A DNA stretch of 6,304 bases. Source: an uncultured bacterium (lineage in GTDB: Bacteria > Bacteroidota > Bacteroidia > Chitinophagales > CAIODY01). Positions 1-6,090 of this stretch are shown piece after piece. The notes beneath the pieces were generated by a model that was not told where the DNA came from, ran no database searches, and worked only from the letters and a program-made list of their open reading frames with translations. The DNA is taken from positions 1 through 6,304 of the forward strand of contig CAIQHW010000562.1 in the NCBI GenBank assembly GCA_903871715.1, given 5' to 3'. A program made the translations under genes and the position numbers. Positions within the stretch are counted from its first letter, which is position 1, and every line of letters begins with the position of its first letter.

Positions 1-2
1 TA

Positions 3-239
3 ATTGAAGCCGATAAAAATCGATTGGAAAAACTAAATCAAAAATTCCATTGTGATGCTGAAAGCATGGAAGGTGCTGCATTCCATCACATCATGTTACA
101 TAAGAAAATCGCTTTCAAACAAATTCGTGTGGCATCCAATTTTATTGGTGAAAGAAATAAAGCAAAATGGGAAATGAAAAAATCAGTTGAAAATTTGAGC
201 CACTTTTTGATTAATGTTGTGGGAGAATTCTTGAAATAA
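3..239 (+). CDS. mqnB: Futalosine hydrolase (MqnB-like nucleosidase), C-terminal fragment
   Basis: The frame is open to the left edge, so only the last 78 codons are present and the true start lies outside; the in-frame TTG at 24 is not a plausible start. The fragment carries the nucleoside phosphorylase/nucleosidase signature ESMEGAA (bases 60-80), whose Met-Glu pair contacts the ribose in this superfamily, followed by a RVASNFIGERNKAKW block. The SN-x-x-GERNKAxW pattern is what I recall from futalosine hydrolases of Bacteroidota. That enzyme removes hypoxanthine from futalosine to give dehypoxanthine futalosine in the alternative menaquinone pathway, in the cytosol. An MTA/SAH nucleosidase or another phosphorylase-fold enzyme is the main alternative, since the N-terminal half is missing. 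The era gene starts 38 nt downstream on the same strand, so co-transcription is possible. No hairpin terminator is visible in the gap. Confidence 0.75.
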   Translation: MEADKNRLEKLNQKFHCDAESMEGAAFHHIMLHKKIAFKQIRVASNFIGERNKAKWEMKKSVENLSHFLINVVGEFLK

Positions 240-277
240 AATTTGAAAAAGCTCTTCTAAAAAAACTCTAAAAAATC

Positions 278-1153
278 ATGCATAAATCTGGATTTGTAAA
301 TATTGTAGGCTTGCCAAACGTAGGAAAATCAACCCTGATGAATGCACTCGTTGGCACAAAATTATCTATCGTTTCGCCCAAAGCGCAAACTACTCGAAAG
401 CGAATTTTAGGAATTTTAAACCACGAAAATTATCAAATAGTTTTTGGCGATACGCCTGGCATTTTGCAACCCGCCTACAAATTGCAAGAAACTATGGCAA
501 CGGCTATCAAAGAGAGTTTGGAGGATGCTGATGTGTTAATTTATTTGTTGGAACCTGGCATGAATGAAGCTGTGGCGGCTGGTTGGATGCAGATGATAAA
601 GACCAAAGCACCTGTTTTTGTAGTCATCAACAAGATAGATATAATTGGTGAAGGTATGTTGGAAATGAAATTAAATTTCTGGCGTAATCATGAAGGAGTT
701 GTAGCAGTCATGGGCGTTTCGGCGCAGGAAAAATTAAAATTGAACGAGTTGATTGAAATGCTTTTAGCGCATTTGCCCGAAGGTGAACCTTATTTTTCAA
801 AAGATGATTTGAGTGATAGAAATGTTCGATTTTTTGCTGGTGAAATGGTGAGGGAAAAAATCTTTAAATTGTATAAAGAAGAAATTCCGTATCACACCGA
901 AGTGAAAGTGCAATCATATAAAGAGAAAGCCGATTTGGATGTAATTCAAGCCGATATTATTGTTAATCGCGAATCGCATAAAGGCATAATCATTGGCAAA
1001 AATGGGGCAGCATTAAAAAGGCTGGGAACCGCTTCCCGTAAGGAAATCGAAGCCTTCGTAGGCAAAAAAATATTTTTAGAACTCACCGTAAAAGTGCAAG
1101 AAAACTGGATTCAACACTCTCAACAATTGAAACGATTAGGGTATTTGGATTAA
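278..1153 (+). CDS. era: GTPase Era, 16S rRNA-binding ribosome assembly factor
   Basis: The 291-residue product has the usual length for Era. GTPase motifs are all visible: G1 GLPNVGKS (11-18), the G2 threonines in QTTRKRILG (37-45), G3 DTPG (58-61), G4 NKID (118-121) and G5 SAQ (148-150). The C-terminal third is the KH domain of Era, with the RNA-binding loop in GIIIGKNG (236-243) and the family ending ENWIQHSQQLKRLGYLD. Era binds the 3' end of 16S rRNA and helps mature the 30S subunit, coupling this to GTP hydrolysis. The ATG at 278 gives the canonical N-terminus MHKSGFVNIVG; no Shine-Dalgarno sequence precedes it, only an A-rich stretch, as is usual in this phylum. No strong terminator follows directly; weak hairpins lie over 100 nt downstream. 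No odd or missing residues. Confidence 0.97.
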   Translation: MHKSGFVNIVGLPNVGKSTLMNALVGTKLSIVSPKAQTTRKRILGILNHENYQIVFGDTPGILQPAYKLQETMATAIKESLEDADVLIYLLEPGMNEAVAAGWMQMIKTKAPVFVVINKIDIIGEGMLEMKLNFWRNHEGVVAVMGVSAQEKLKLNELIEMLLAHLPEGEPYFSKDDLSDRNVRFFAGEMVREKIFKLYKEEIPYHTEVKVQSYKEKADLDVIQADIIVNRESHKGIIIGKNGAALKRLGTASRKEIEAFVGKKIFLELTVKVQENWIQHSQQLKRLGYLD

Positions 1154-1230
1154 TTATTTCGCAAGATTTTTTTCTCACAGATTTTATCGAAAACAAAAGA
1201 TTTTTTAAAGGCAAAAACGACAATTGTAAA

Positions 1231-1258
1231 ATTGAAAATTTGTTGTTGGTTTTTCAAT
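1231..1258 (+). repeat. Small AT-rich inverted repeat with a second copy of one arm
   Basis: ATTGAAAA (1231-1238) pairs perfectly with TTTTCAAT (1251-1258) across a 12-nt loop. The same TTTTCAAT octamer recurs at 1267-1274, and the 12-bp palindrome TTCAATATTGAA lies at 1253-1264, so several mutually exclusive foldings exist. It could be a weak structural element or simply a product of AT-rich composition. Confidence 0.35.
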
Positions 1259-1273
1259 ATTGAATATTTTCAA

Positions 1274-1304
1274 TGCTACTTAACTCCTTTATAGTAGCAG
1301 TTTT
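1274..1304 (+). terminator. Weak candidate terminator downstream of era
   Basis: TGCTACT (1274-1280) pairs with AGTAGCA (1293-1299) over a 12-nt loop, followed by G and four T (1300-1304). The stem is only 7 bp and the T run is short, so termination would be inefficient. It is the first stem in this gap followed by T residues that resembles a terminator for the mqnB-era transcript, more than 100 nt past the era stop codon. Confidence 0.3.
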
Positions 1305-1319
1305 GAGTAACTTAAAACT
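1299..1319 (+). repeat. Tight hairpin, 9-bp stem with 3-nt loop
   Basis: AGTTTTGAG (1299-1307) pairs with CTTAAAACT (1311-1319), with one G-U pair, around the loop TAA. It abuts the hairpin at 1274-1299 and shares one base with it, so the two would form a tandem pair or compete. No long T run follows, so it is not a classical terminator for the plus strand. Confidence 0.4.
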
Positions 1320-1420
1320 AAAATCCAAACCCATTTCAATTACGTATTTTAACTAATCAAAATGGAGTGGTTCACTTATTTTTTGTTAAAGCCAACTAAT
1401 TTTTCTTTGTGGCATGCAAC

Positions 1421-1501
1421 GAAAAGGTGTCGAAAGTCGTCTTTATAAGTAGGAAGTTATGAAACCGAAAAATTTAAGCAAAAAGTTTCGATACCTTTTT
1501 T
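1421..1501 (+). promoter_or_regulatory. Long stem-loop with T run: attenuator-like leader element or upstream terminator
   Basis: AAAAGGTGTCGAAA (1422-1435) pairs with TTTCGATACCTTTT (1486-1499) as 13 Watson-Crick pairs plus one G-U pair; a terminal G1421-T1500 wobble is possible. T1496-T1501 forms a six-T run, giving the A-tract/stem/T-tract shape of an intrinsic terminator. The 50-nt loop can form a second hairpin, with TTTATAA (1442-1448) pairing to TTATGAA (1457-1463, one G-U). Its apical loop exposes AGGAAG just before an ATG at 1459. The stem ends 75 nt before the sigma factor start. It may terminate a transcript coming from upstream, regulate the sigma leader, or end a small RNA; the sequence alone does not decide. 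Confidence 0.55.
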
Positions 1502-1575
1502 AAACAATTGCAAACTAAAACAATCAAACACATGAACAACCACAATTTTACAATCACCAACAAAAATCAAAAACT

Positions 1576-2439
1576 ATGAGACAAATTAAAATTACTACAC
1601 AAATTACCAACCGCGACAGTCAATCAATTGAAAAGTATTTACATGAAATTTCAAAGCTCGACATGGTTACACCCGAGCAAGAAACTATTTTATCGCGGCA
1701 AATAAAAGATGGCGATGAAGCAGCATTAGAAAAGTTGGTGAGAGCCAATTTGCGATTTGTTGTATCGGTTGCCAAACAGTATCAGCATCAGGGTTTGCCG
1801 CTAAGCGATTTAATTAACGAAGGCAATGTGGGCTTGATAAAAGCCGCCAAAAGATTTGATGAGTCGAAAGGGTTTAAATTTATTTCCTACGCTGTTTGGT
1901 GGATTCGACAATCCATTTTGCAAGCCTTGCTGGAGCAAAGCCGATTGGTGCGATTGCCACTCAACAAAATTGGCAATTACTCGAAAGTGAATAAAGCCAT
2001 GTTGCAATTTGAACAAGAAAATGAACGTGTGCCGCAACCTTCGGAAATAGCCGATATGTTGGATATTAGCACCAATGATGTGAATACATTATTGAATGAA
2101 GGCGGTAGAAAACACATGAGTACCGATGCACCAGTAGCTGATGGCGAAGATTTAACTTATGGTGATACCATGGCTGATAATGCGCTGCCATCGCCCGATA
2201 CATCATTGCTTCAAGAATCATTACAAAGTGAAATTAAAACGGTGCTTTCTACTTTGCCTCAAAGGGATGCCAGCATTGTGGCTTACTTTTTTGGATTAAA
2301 TGGGCAACCACTTTCATTGGATGAAATTGCGATAAAGGAAAATTTAACTCGTGAACGAGTACGCCAAATAAAAGAAAATGCGATTAAAAAATTGCGCCGA
2401 GGAAATTTTTTAAGTGGGCTACAAACCTATTTAGGATAA
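1576..2439 (+). CDS. rpoD: Primary (housekeeping) RNA polymerase sigma factor, sigma-70 family
   Basis: The 287-residue product is the short form of the primary sigma factor found in Bacteroidota, lacking region 1.1. Region 1.2 starts around SIEKYLHEISK (17-27). Region 2 follows, with the core-binding NLRFVVSVAKQY (58-69), DLINEGNVGLIKAA (78-91) and the -10 recognition and melting segment RFDESKGFKFISYAVWWIRQSI (93-114). Region 3 spans roughly 120-200 and region 4 roughly 225-280, ending in the helix-turn-helix LTRERVRQIKENAIKKLR (257-274) that reads the -35-like element. The factor directs core polymerase to the phylum's unusual promoters. The ATG at 1576 gives the conserved N-terminus MRQIKITTQITNRDSQ. 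There is no Shine-Dalgarno sequence; the leader is A/C-rich. A 15-codon ORF ends within the start codon (ATGA overlap). Positions such as SIVAYFFGLNG and HMSTDAP differ from the commonest family residues, but no essential motif is missing. A strong terminator follows. Confidence 0.95.
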   Translation: MRQIKITTQITNRDSQSIEKYLHEISKLDMVTPEQETILSRQIKDGDEAALEKLVRANLRFVVSVAKQYQHQGLPLSDLINEGNVGLIKAAKRFDESKGFKFISYAVWWIRQSILQALLEQSRLVRLPLNKIGNYSKVNKAMLQFEQENERVPQPSEIADMLDISTNDVNTLLNEGGRKHMSTDAPVADGEDLTYGDTMADNALPSPDTSLLQESLQSEIKTVLSTLPQRDASIVAYFFGLNGQPLSLDEIAIKENLTRERVRQIKENAIKKLRRGNFLSGLQTYLG

Positions 2440-2466
2440 GGTTTTACAGGTTTATACATTGGCTAC

Positions 2467-2513
2467 AAAACGGAAAACAAATTCTATTGAAGAAGATTGT
2501 TTTCCGTTTTTTT
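2467..2513 (+). terminator. Strong intrinsic terminator of the sigma factor gene
   Basis: AAAACGGAAAACAA (2467-2480) pairs perfectly over 14 bp with TTGTTTTCCGTTTT (2497-2510), and the T run continues to 2513 (seven T from 2507). The 16-nt loop can add a short inner stem, TTCT (2482-2485) with AGAA (2491-2494). It begins 27 nt after the sigma stop codon and separates this transcript from dnaG. Confidence 0.92.
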
Positions 2514-2532
2514 ATTTAAACATTTACACTTT

Positions 2533-2625
2533 TTTTGCCAAAAAGCCTTAAAGGCACTAAGTTTTATGATATTTGCTGAATAACAATCATGAATTATTTT
2601 CTTTGGCCTTTGTGCCTTTGTGGCG
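2533..2625. repeat. Imperfect inverted repeat of the GCCACAAAGGCACAAAG type
   Basis: The left arm TTTTGCCAAAAAGCCTTAAAGG and onward (2533-2561) is an imperfect reverse complement of the right arm CTTTGGCCTTTGTGCCTTTG and onward (2601-2625), with about 40 nt between. Each arm has an internal period near 8 nt (right arm: CTTTGGCC, TTTGTGCC, TTTGTGGC). I recall closely similar cacaaaggcacaaag palindromes scattered between genes in environmental Bacteroidota, so this is probably a decayed copy of a dispersed repeat. It lies between the sigma terminator and dnaG. Its right arm supplies an in-frame GTG (2620) that could mislead start calling for dnaG. Confidence 0.6.
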
Positions 2626-2685
2626 TTTTATTTCTTTGCAAAAATTGTTTTTCTATTTTCACACTTCATTTTTATTTTCAAAAAA

Positions 2686-4602
2686 TTGATTGCTGCCGAT
2701 ACCATACAACAAATTTTAAACGCCGCTCGAATTGAGGAAGTGATTGGCGATTTTATAAAATTGAAAAAACGTGGCATCAATTTAATTGGCAATTGCCCGT
2801 TTCACGAAGAAAAAACGCCATCGTTCACGGTGTCGCCAGCAAAGGGCATTTACAAGTGTTTTGGTTGCGGCAAAGCTGGCAATGTAACCAAGTTTGTGAT
2901 GGAACACGAACACATCACGTATCCCGAATCGCTCGAATTTTTAGCTCGAAAATATAACATCGCCATTGAAAATGTGCAGCTATCGCCAGCGCAAATGGAA
3001 GACCAAAAAAAACGAGAGCAGTTGTTGGTTTTGCACGAATTGGCGAAAGATTTTTTTGTAGAAAATTTGTGGAATACGGATGAGGGAAAATCCATCGGAC
3101 TGAGTTATTTTAAAGAGCGGCAATTGAGCGATGCGGTAATGAAAAAATTTGAACTGGGCTACAACCCTGATGCAGAGCAGGCTTTCACCAACTATGCTTT
3201 GCAACGTGGTTATAATTCTGAAATTTTAAAAAGCAGCGGACTAACCACACAACAACGCAATGCTGATTTTTTTCGTGGCAGAATAATTTTTCCAATTCAT
3301 AATATTTCGGGCAAAACCATTGCCTTTGGTGGCAGAACGCTGCGCAAAGACAAGAACACCGCTAAATATTTCAATAGCCCAGAAACCGATATTTATCACA
3401 AAAGCAAAATTTTGTACGGACTTTTTCAAGCCCGAAACAGCATTTTGAAAAATGATTTTTGCTATTTGGTAGAAGGTTATATGGATGTGATTTCGCTGCA
3501 TCAAGGCGGCGTTGAAAACGTGGCAGCAAGCAGCGGCACGGCTTTAACCATTGAACAAATTAGATTGATAAAACGCTACACTCAAAATATTGTGTTGTTG
3601 TATGATGGCGATGCAGCAGGCATCAAAGCGGCTTTGAGAGGTTTGGAATTGATTATTGAAGAAGGATTGAATTTAAAATTGGTGCTGCTGCCCGATGGCG
3701 AAGACCCAGATAGTTACATGCACAAGCACGGTGCGCAAGGGTTTGGCGAATTTGTGTTGGCTAATGCAAAAGATTTTATCAAGTTTAAAATTCAATTTTC
3801 GATAGAAGATGCAAAGGCTGACCCATATCGCAAGTCTGCTATCACAAAGGATTTGATGGCGGTGTTTGCAAAAATACCCGATAGTTTTGTTCGTGGCGAA
3901 TACATCAAAGAGTTTTGCAGTTTGATGCAATTGAGCGAAGAAATGGTGATGAGCGAAGTGAATAAATTGATGCGAACGGAATTGAAAAAGAAAACCGACA
4001 TGCCGCCGCAAGATGCTTCATTGCTGCATTCGCAAGCCGATGTAAATTTTAATGCCGAACCACAACCCAATTTTTTTAAAACCAATCCAGATGAAGAGCA
4101 GGAAAAAAATATCATTCGCATTTTGTTGGAATGGGGCAATTTGAAGATGAGCAACGAAAAATTAGTTGCCGAAATGTTGTTTGATGAAATTGAATTATCG
4201 CTGATTGATAATCCAATTTGTGCAAAAATTTTCAACGAATTTTTGCAGCAATGTGAGCAACAAAAATCGTTTGATGCACACGCCATTTTGCATTCAACTG
4301 ATGAAGAAATTTCGCAAATGGCAGTGGAATTATTGGAAGAGGAATATCAGCTAAGCCCCAATTGGGAAGCCAAACACCAGATTTTGGTAAAAGACCGAGC
4401 AGCTAATTTTGAACAAGATGTTCGCAGCTCGATTCATCATTTTAAATTCAAAAAGTTGTTGAAATTAATTCAACAAAATTTGCAAAAAATAAAAGCAGAA
4501 AAAGAAGCTGAAGAAATTACGCAGTTGAATTATGTGCACATGCAATTGAGTGTGATGAAAAGTGATTTGGCAAAAGCATCGGGTACTGTGATTCGAAAAT
4601 AA
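2686..4602 (+). CDS. dnaG: DNA primase DnaG
   Basis: The product (638 residues from the TTG at 2686) makes the RNA primers for replication at the fork. The N-terminal CHC2 zinc finger is complete, with C37, H40, C58 and C61 in NCPFHEEKTPSF and YKCFGCGKAGN. The primase core follows, with the Toprim catalytic motifs EGYMD (263-267), DGDAAG (307-312) and LPDGEDPDS (335-343). The C-terminal part from about 430 matches the helical region of Bacteroidota primases, where the DnaB helicase contact is expected. The frame is open back to a GTG at 2620, but that would add a 22-residue Phe-rich stretch encoded by the repeat arm and T-rich DNA, out of place on a soluble primase. The TTG gives IAADTIQQILNAARIEEVIG, which aligns with ordinary DnaG starts. 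No Shine-Dalgarno sequence or clear promoter was found. First gene of a compact trio with the ComB-like gene and xth. Confidence 0.95.
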   Translation: MIAADTIQQILNAARIEEVIGDFIKLKKRGINLIGNCPFHEEKTPSFTVSPAKGIYKCFGCGKAGNVTKFVMEHEHITYPESLEFLARKYNIAIENVQLSPAQMEDQKKREQLLVLHELAKDFFVENLWNTDEGKSIGLSYFKERQLSDAVMKKFELGYNPDAEQAFTNYALQRGYNSEILKSSGLTTQQRNADFFRGRIIFPIHNISGKTIAFGGRTLRKDKNTAKYFNSPETDIYHKSKILYGLFQARNSILKNDFCYLVEGYMDVISLHQGGVENVAASSGTALTIEQIRLIKRYTQNIVLLYDGDAAGIKAALRGLELIIEEGLNLKLVLLPDGEDPDSYMHKHGAQGFGEFVLANAKDFIKFKIQFSIEDAKADPYRKSAITKDLMAVFAKIPDSFVRGEYIKEFCSLMQLSEEMVMSEVNKLMRTELKKKTDMPPQDASLLHSQADVNFNAEPQPNFFKTNPDEEQEKNIIRILLEWGNLKMSNEKLVAEMLFDEIELSLIDNPICAKIFNEFLQQCEQQKSFDAHAILHSTDEEISQMAVELLEEEYQLSPNWEAKHQILVKDRAANFEQDVRSSIHHFKFKKLLKLIQQNLQKIKAEKEAEEITQLNYVHMQLSVMKSDLAKASGTVIRK

Positions 4603-4606
4603 TTTT

Positions 4607-5317
4607 ATGAAACCAACTATCGAAATTTGTTTATCGCCAGCGTTGTTGCACACTTATAATTTAGAAGGAAAAATTGCAGTGGTGATTGATGTACTTCGTG
4701 CTACATCTACTATCTGTGCGGCTTTGCACTATGGTGTTGAGAAAATAATTCCAGTGTCAACGGTGGAAGAATGTTTGCAATTTGCCAACCAACCCAATCA
4801 TATATTAGCTGCCGAACGTGATGCAAAAATGCCCGAAGGCTTTGTGTATGGCAATTCTCCGCAGCAGTACATGAATGATTTGGTGAAAGAAAAAACTTTG
4901 GTTTTAACTACTACCAACGGCACAAAAATGTTGCACTTGTGCAAAGGTGCTGCGCAAATTGCCATTGGTGCTTTTGTGAATATGGATGCGTTAGCAAATT
5001 ATTTATTGCAGCAGCAAAAGCCAGTGCTGATGGCATGTTCGGCTTGGAAAGACAAAGTGAATATGGAAGATAGTTTGATGGCTGGCGGCATGGTGCATCG
5101 GTTGAAAAATGATTTTACAATGGCTTGCGATTCCTCAAAAATGATGGAACAATTGTATGGCTTGGCAAAAAATGATTTGTATGAATTTCATCGCCAAGCC
5201 AATCATTTCGGACGTTTGCAGGCTTTGGGCGCACAGTTTGATGTAGAATTTTGTTTGAGTGAAAACAAAACTTCGGTGGTGCCAGTTTTTGAAAATAATG
5301 CTTTAATCAAAAAATAA
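4607..5317 (+). CDS. ComB-family protein (2-phosphosulfolactate phosphatase-like)
   Basis: The 236-residue product has the length and motifs of the ComB family: DVLRATST (28-35), AERDAKMPEGF (69-79), GNSP (82-85), TTTNGT (101-106), and ACSAWKDKVNMEDSLMAGG (142-160). In methanogens ComB removes phosphate from 2-phosphosulfolactate on the way to coenzyme M. Bacteroidota do not make coenzyme M, and no ComA, ComC or other sulfonate gene is visible here, so the physiological substrate is uncertain. A role in sulfolactate or cysteate metabolism feeding sulfonolipids, which some Bacteroidota make, is a guess. The ATG at 4607 lies 4 nt after the dnaG stop and 10 nt separate its stop from xth, so it is probably co-transcribed with both. 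No signal peptide or membrane segment is apparent, suggesting a cytosolic enzyme. Confidence 0.85.
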   Translation: MKPTIEICLSPALLHTYNLEGKIAVVIDVLRATSTICAALHYGVEKIIPVSTVEECLQFANQPNHILAAERDAKMPEGFVYGNSPQQYMNDLVKEKTLVLTTTNGTKMLHLCKGAAQIAIGAFVNMDALANYLLQQQKPVLMACSAWKDKVNMEDSLMAGGMVHRLKNDFTMACDSSKMMEQLYGLAKNDLYEFHRQANHFGRLQALGAQFDVEFCLSENKTSVVPVFENNALIKK

Positions 5318-5327
5318 TTTTGCAAAA

Positions 5328-6089
5328 ATGAAAATCATTTCTTACAATTTAAATGGCATACGCTCGGCTCTGGGAAAGGGTTTTGGACAATGGCTCGAAA
5401 AATATAATTGGGATGTGGTGTGTGTACAAGAATTGAAAGCGATGCAAGAACAAGTGGATACATCGCTGTTTGAGCATTTGGGTTATCATCAACATTGGCA
5501 TTCGGCTGAAAAAAAAGGATACAGTGGTGTGGCAATTTTTTCAAAACAAAAACCCGATGAAGTGCAGATTGGTTGCGGCATCAACGAATATGACAAAGAA
5601 GGCAGAGTGATTCGTGCCAGATTTGGCGATGTGATGATTGTCAATACTTATTTCCCAAGTGGCAGCAGTGGCGATGTTCGACAAGATGTGAAGATGAATT
5701 TCTTGAATGATTATTTGCCGTTTATCGAAAAAATAAAAAAAGAAAATCCAAAGTTGTTAGTGGCAGGCGATTACAATATTTGCCACAAAGCAATTGATAT
5801 TCACGACCCAAAAGGTAACAAAGATTCATCGGGTTTTTTGCCCGAAGAACGGGCATGGATGGATAAGTTTTTTGCGGCAGGCTTTACCGATTCCTTTCGC
5901 CATTTCAATCAAAACCCTCATCAATACAGTTGGTGGAGCTTTAGAGCAAATGCAAGAAACAATAATAAAGGTTGGCGAATTGATTACATCAATTCATCTA
6001 AAGAATTGGATGCGCAATTACAATCGGCGCAAATTATGCCCGATGTAAAACATAGCGACCATTGCCCAGTTTTTCTGGAGTTGAAATAG
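5328..6089 (+). CDS. xth: Exodeoxyribonuclease III / AP endonuclease (ExoA-XthA family)
   Basis: The 253-residue product belongs to the endonuclease/exonuclease/phosphatase fold and cleaves DNA 5' of abasic sites in base excision repair, with possible 3'-5' exonuclease and 3'-phosphatase activity. Active-site motifs are in order: SYNLNGIRSA (N7, N9), QELK (metal-binding E35), KKGYSGVAIFSK (62-73), NTYFPSG (Y108), GDYN (D148, N150), SWWSFRANARNNNKGWRIDY (D219) and the terminal SDHCPV (D244, H245). The WWSFRxNAR-NNxGWRIDY block resembles the ExoA type of Bacillus and Bacteroidota more than the E. coli XthA type. The ATG at 5328 gives the typical MKIISYNLNGIRS start and follows the ComB-like stop by 10 nt. 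The stop codon is one base from the stop of the opposing gene, and no obvious terminator is seen. Confidence 0.95.
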   Translation: MKIISYNLNGIRSALGKGFGQWLEKYNWDVVCVQELKAMQEQVDTSLFEHLGYHQHWHSAEKKGYSGVAIFSKQKPDEVQIGCGINEYDKEGRVIRARFGDVMIVNTYFPSGSSGDVRQDVKMNFLNDYLPFIEKIKKENPKLLVAGDYNICHKAIDIHDPKGNKDSSGFLPEERAWMDKFFAAGFTDSFRHFNQNPHQYSWWSFRANARNNNKGWRIDYINSSKELDAQLQSAQIMPDVKHSDHCPVFLELK

Positions 6090-6090
6090 G

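Larger units (their letters stand above)
1154..1575 (+). other. Gene-free region ahead of the sigma factor gene, rich in hairpins
   Basis: This 422-nt stretch has no ORF of convincing length. Its first part is AT-rich, with small inverted repeats between 1231 and 1319. The second part holds a long stem-loop (1421-1501), and the last 75 nt (1501-1575) are almost free of G on the plus strand. Two very short ORFs start in it: 1459-1503 (14 codons) and 1532-1579 (15 codons, overlapping the sigma start codon). I looked for the Bacteroidota promoter pattern (TTTG or TTG near -33 and TAnnTTTG near -7) and found only partial -7 matches, for example at 1227, 1377 and 1397, none with a -33 element at proper spacing. 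The sigma factor promoter must nevertheless lie here or further upstream. Confidence 0.7.

Noticed and set aside
24..239. Short gene starting at TTG 24
   Set aside because: The frame stays open to the left edge and the residues upstream fit the same protein, so this is the tail of a truncated gene, not a separate small gene.
1154..1575. Bacteroidota sigma-factor promoter (TTTG and TAnnTTTG) for rpoD
   Set aside because: Only partial -7 matches (1227, 1377, 1397) were found and none has a -33 element at 17-20 nt spacing, so no position can be supported.
2533..2625. CRISPR array
   Set aside because: The repeats are two inverted, diverged arms with an 8-nt internal period; there are no regularly spaced direct repeats with unique spacers and no cas genes.
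2620..2685. Signal peptide or membrane anchor on DnaG
   Set aside because: The hydrophobic stretch comes from repeat and T-rich DNA upstream of the likely TTG start; DnaG is a soluble replication protein.
2850..4286. Several minus-strand ORFs of 74 to 164 codons opposite dnaG
   Set aside because: They are antisense shadows of a well-conserved gene, rich in Cys, Ser, Phe and His as expected from reverse-complemented coding sequence, with no recognisable domain.
4607..5317. Evidence for coenzyme M biosynthesis
   Set aside because: Only the ComB-family gene is present and the likely host group does not make coenzyme M, so the family name should not be read as a pathway assignment.
5794..6048. 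An 84-codon plus-strand ORF inside xth
   Set aside because: It lies in another frame of the conserved xth 3' half and shows no family features.
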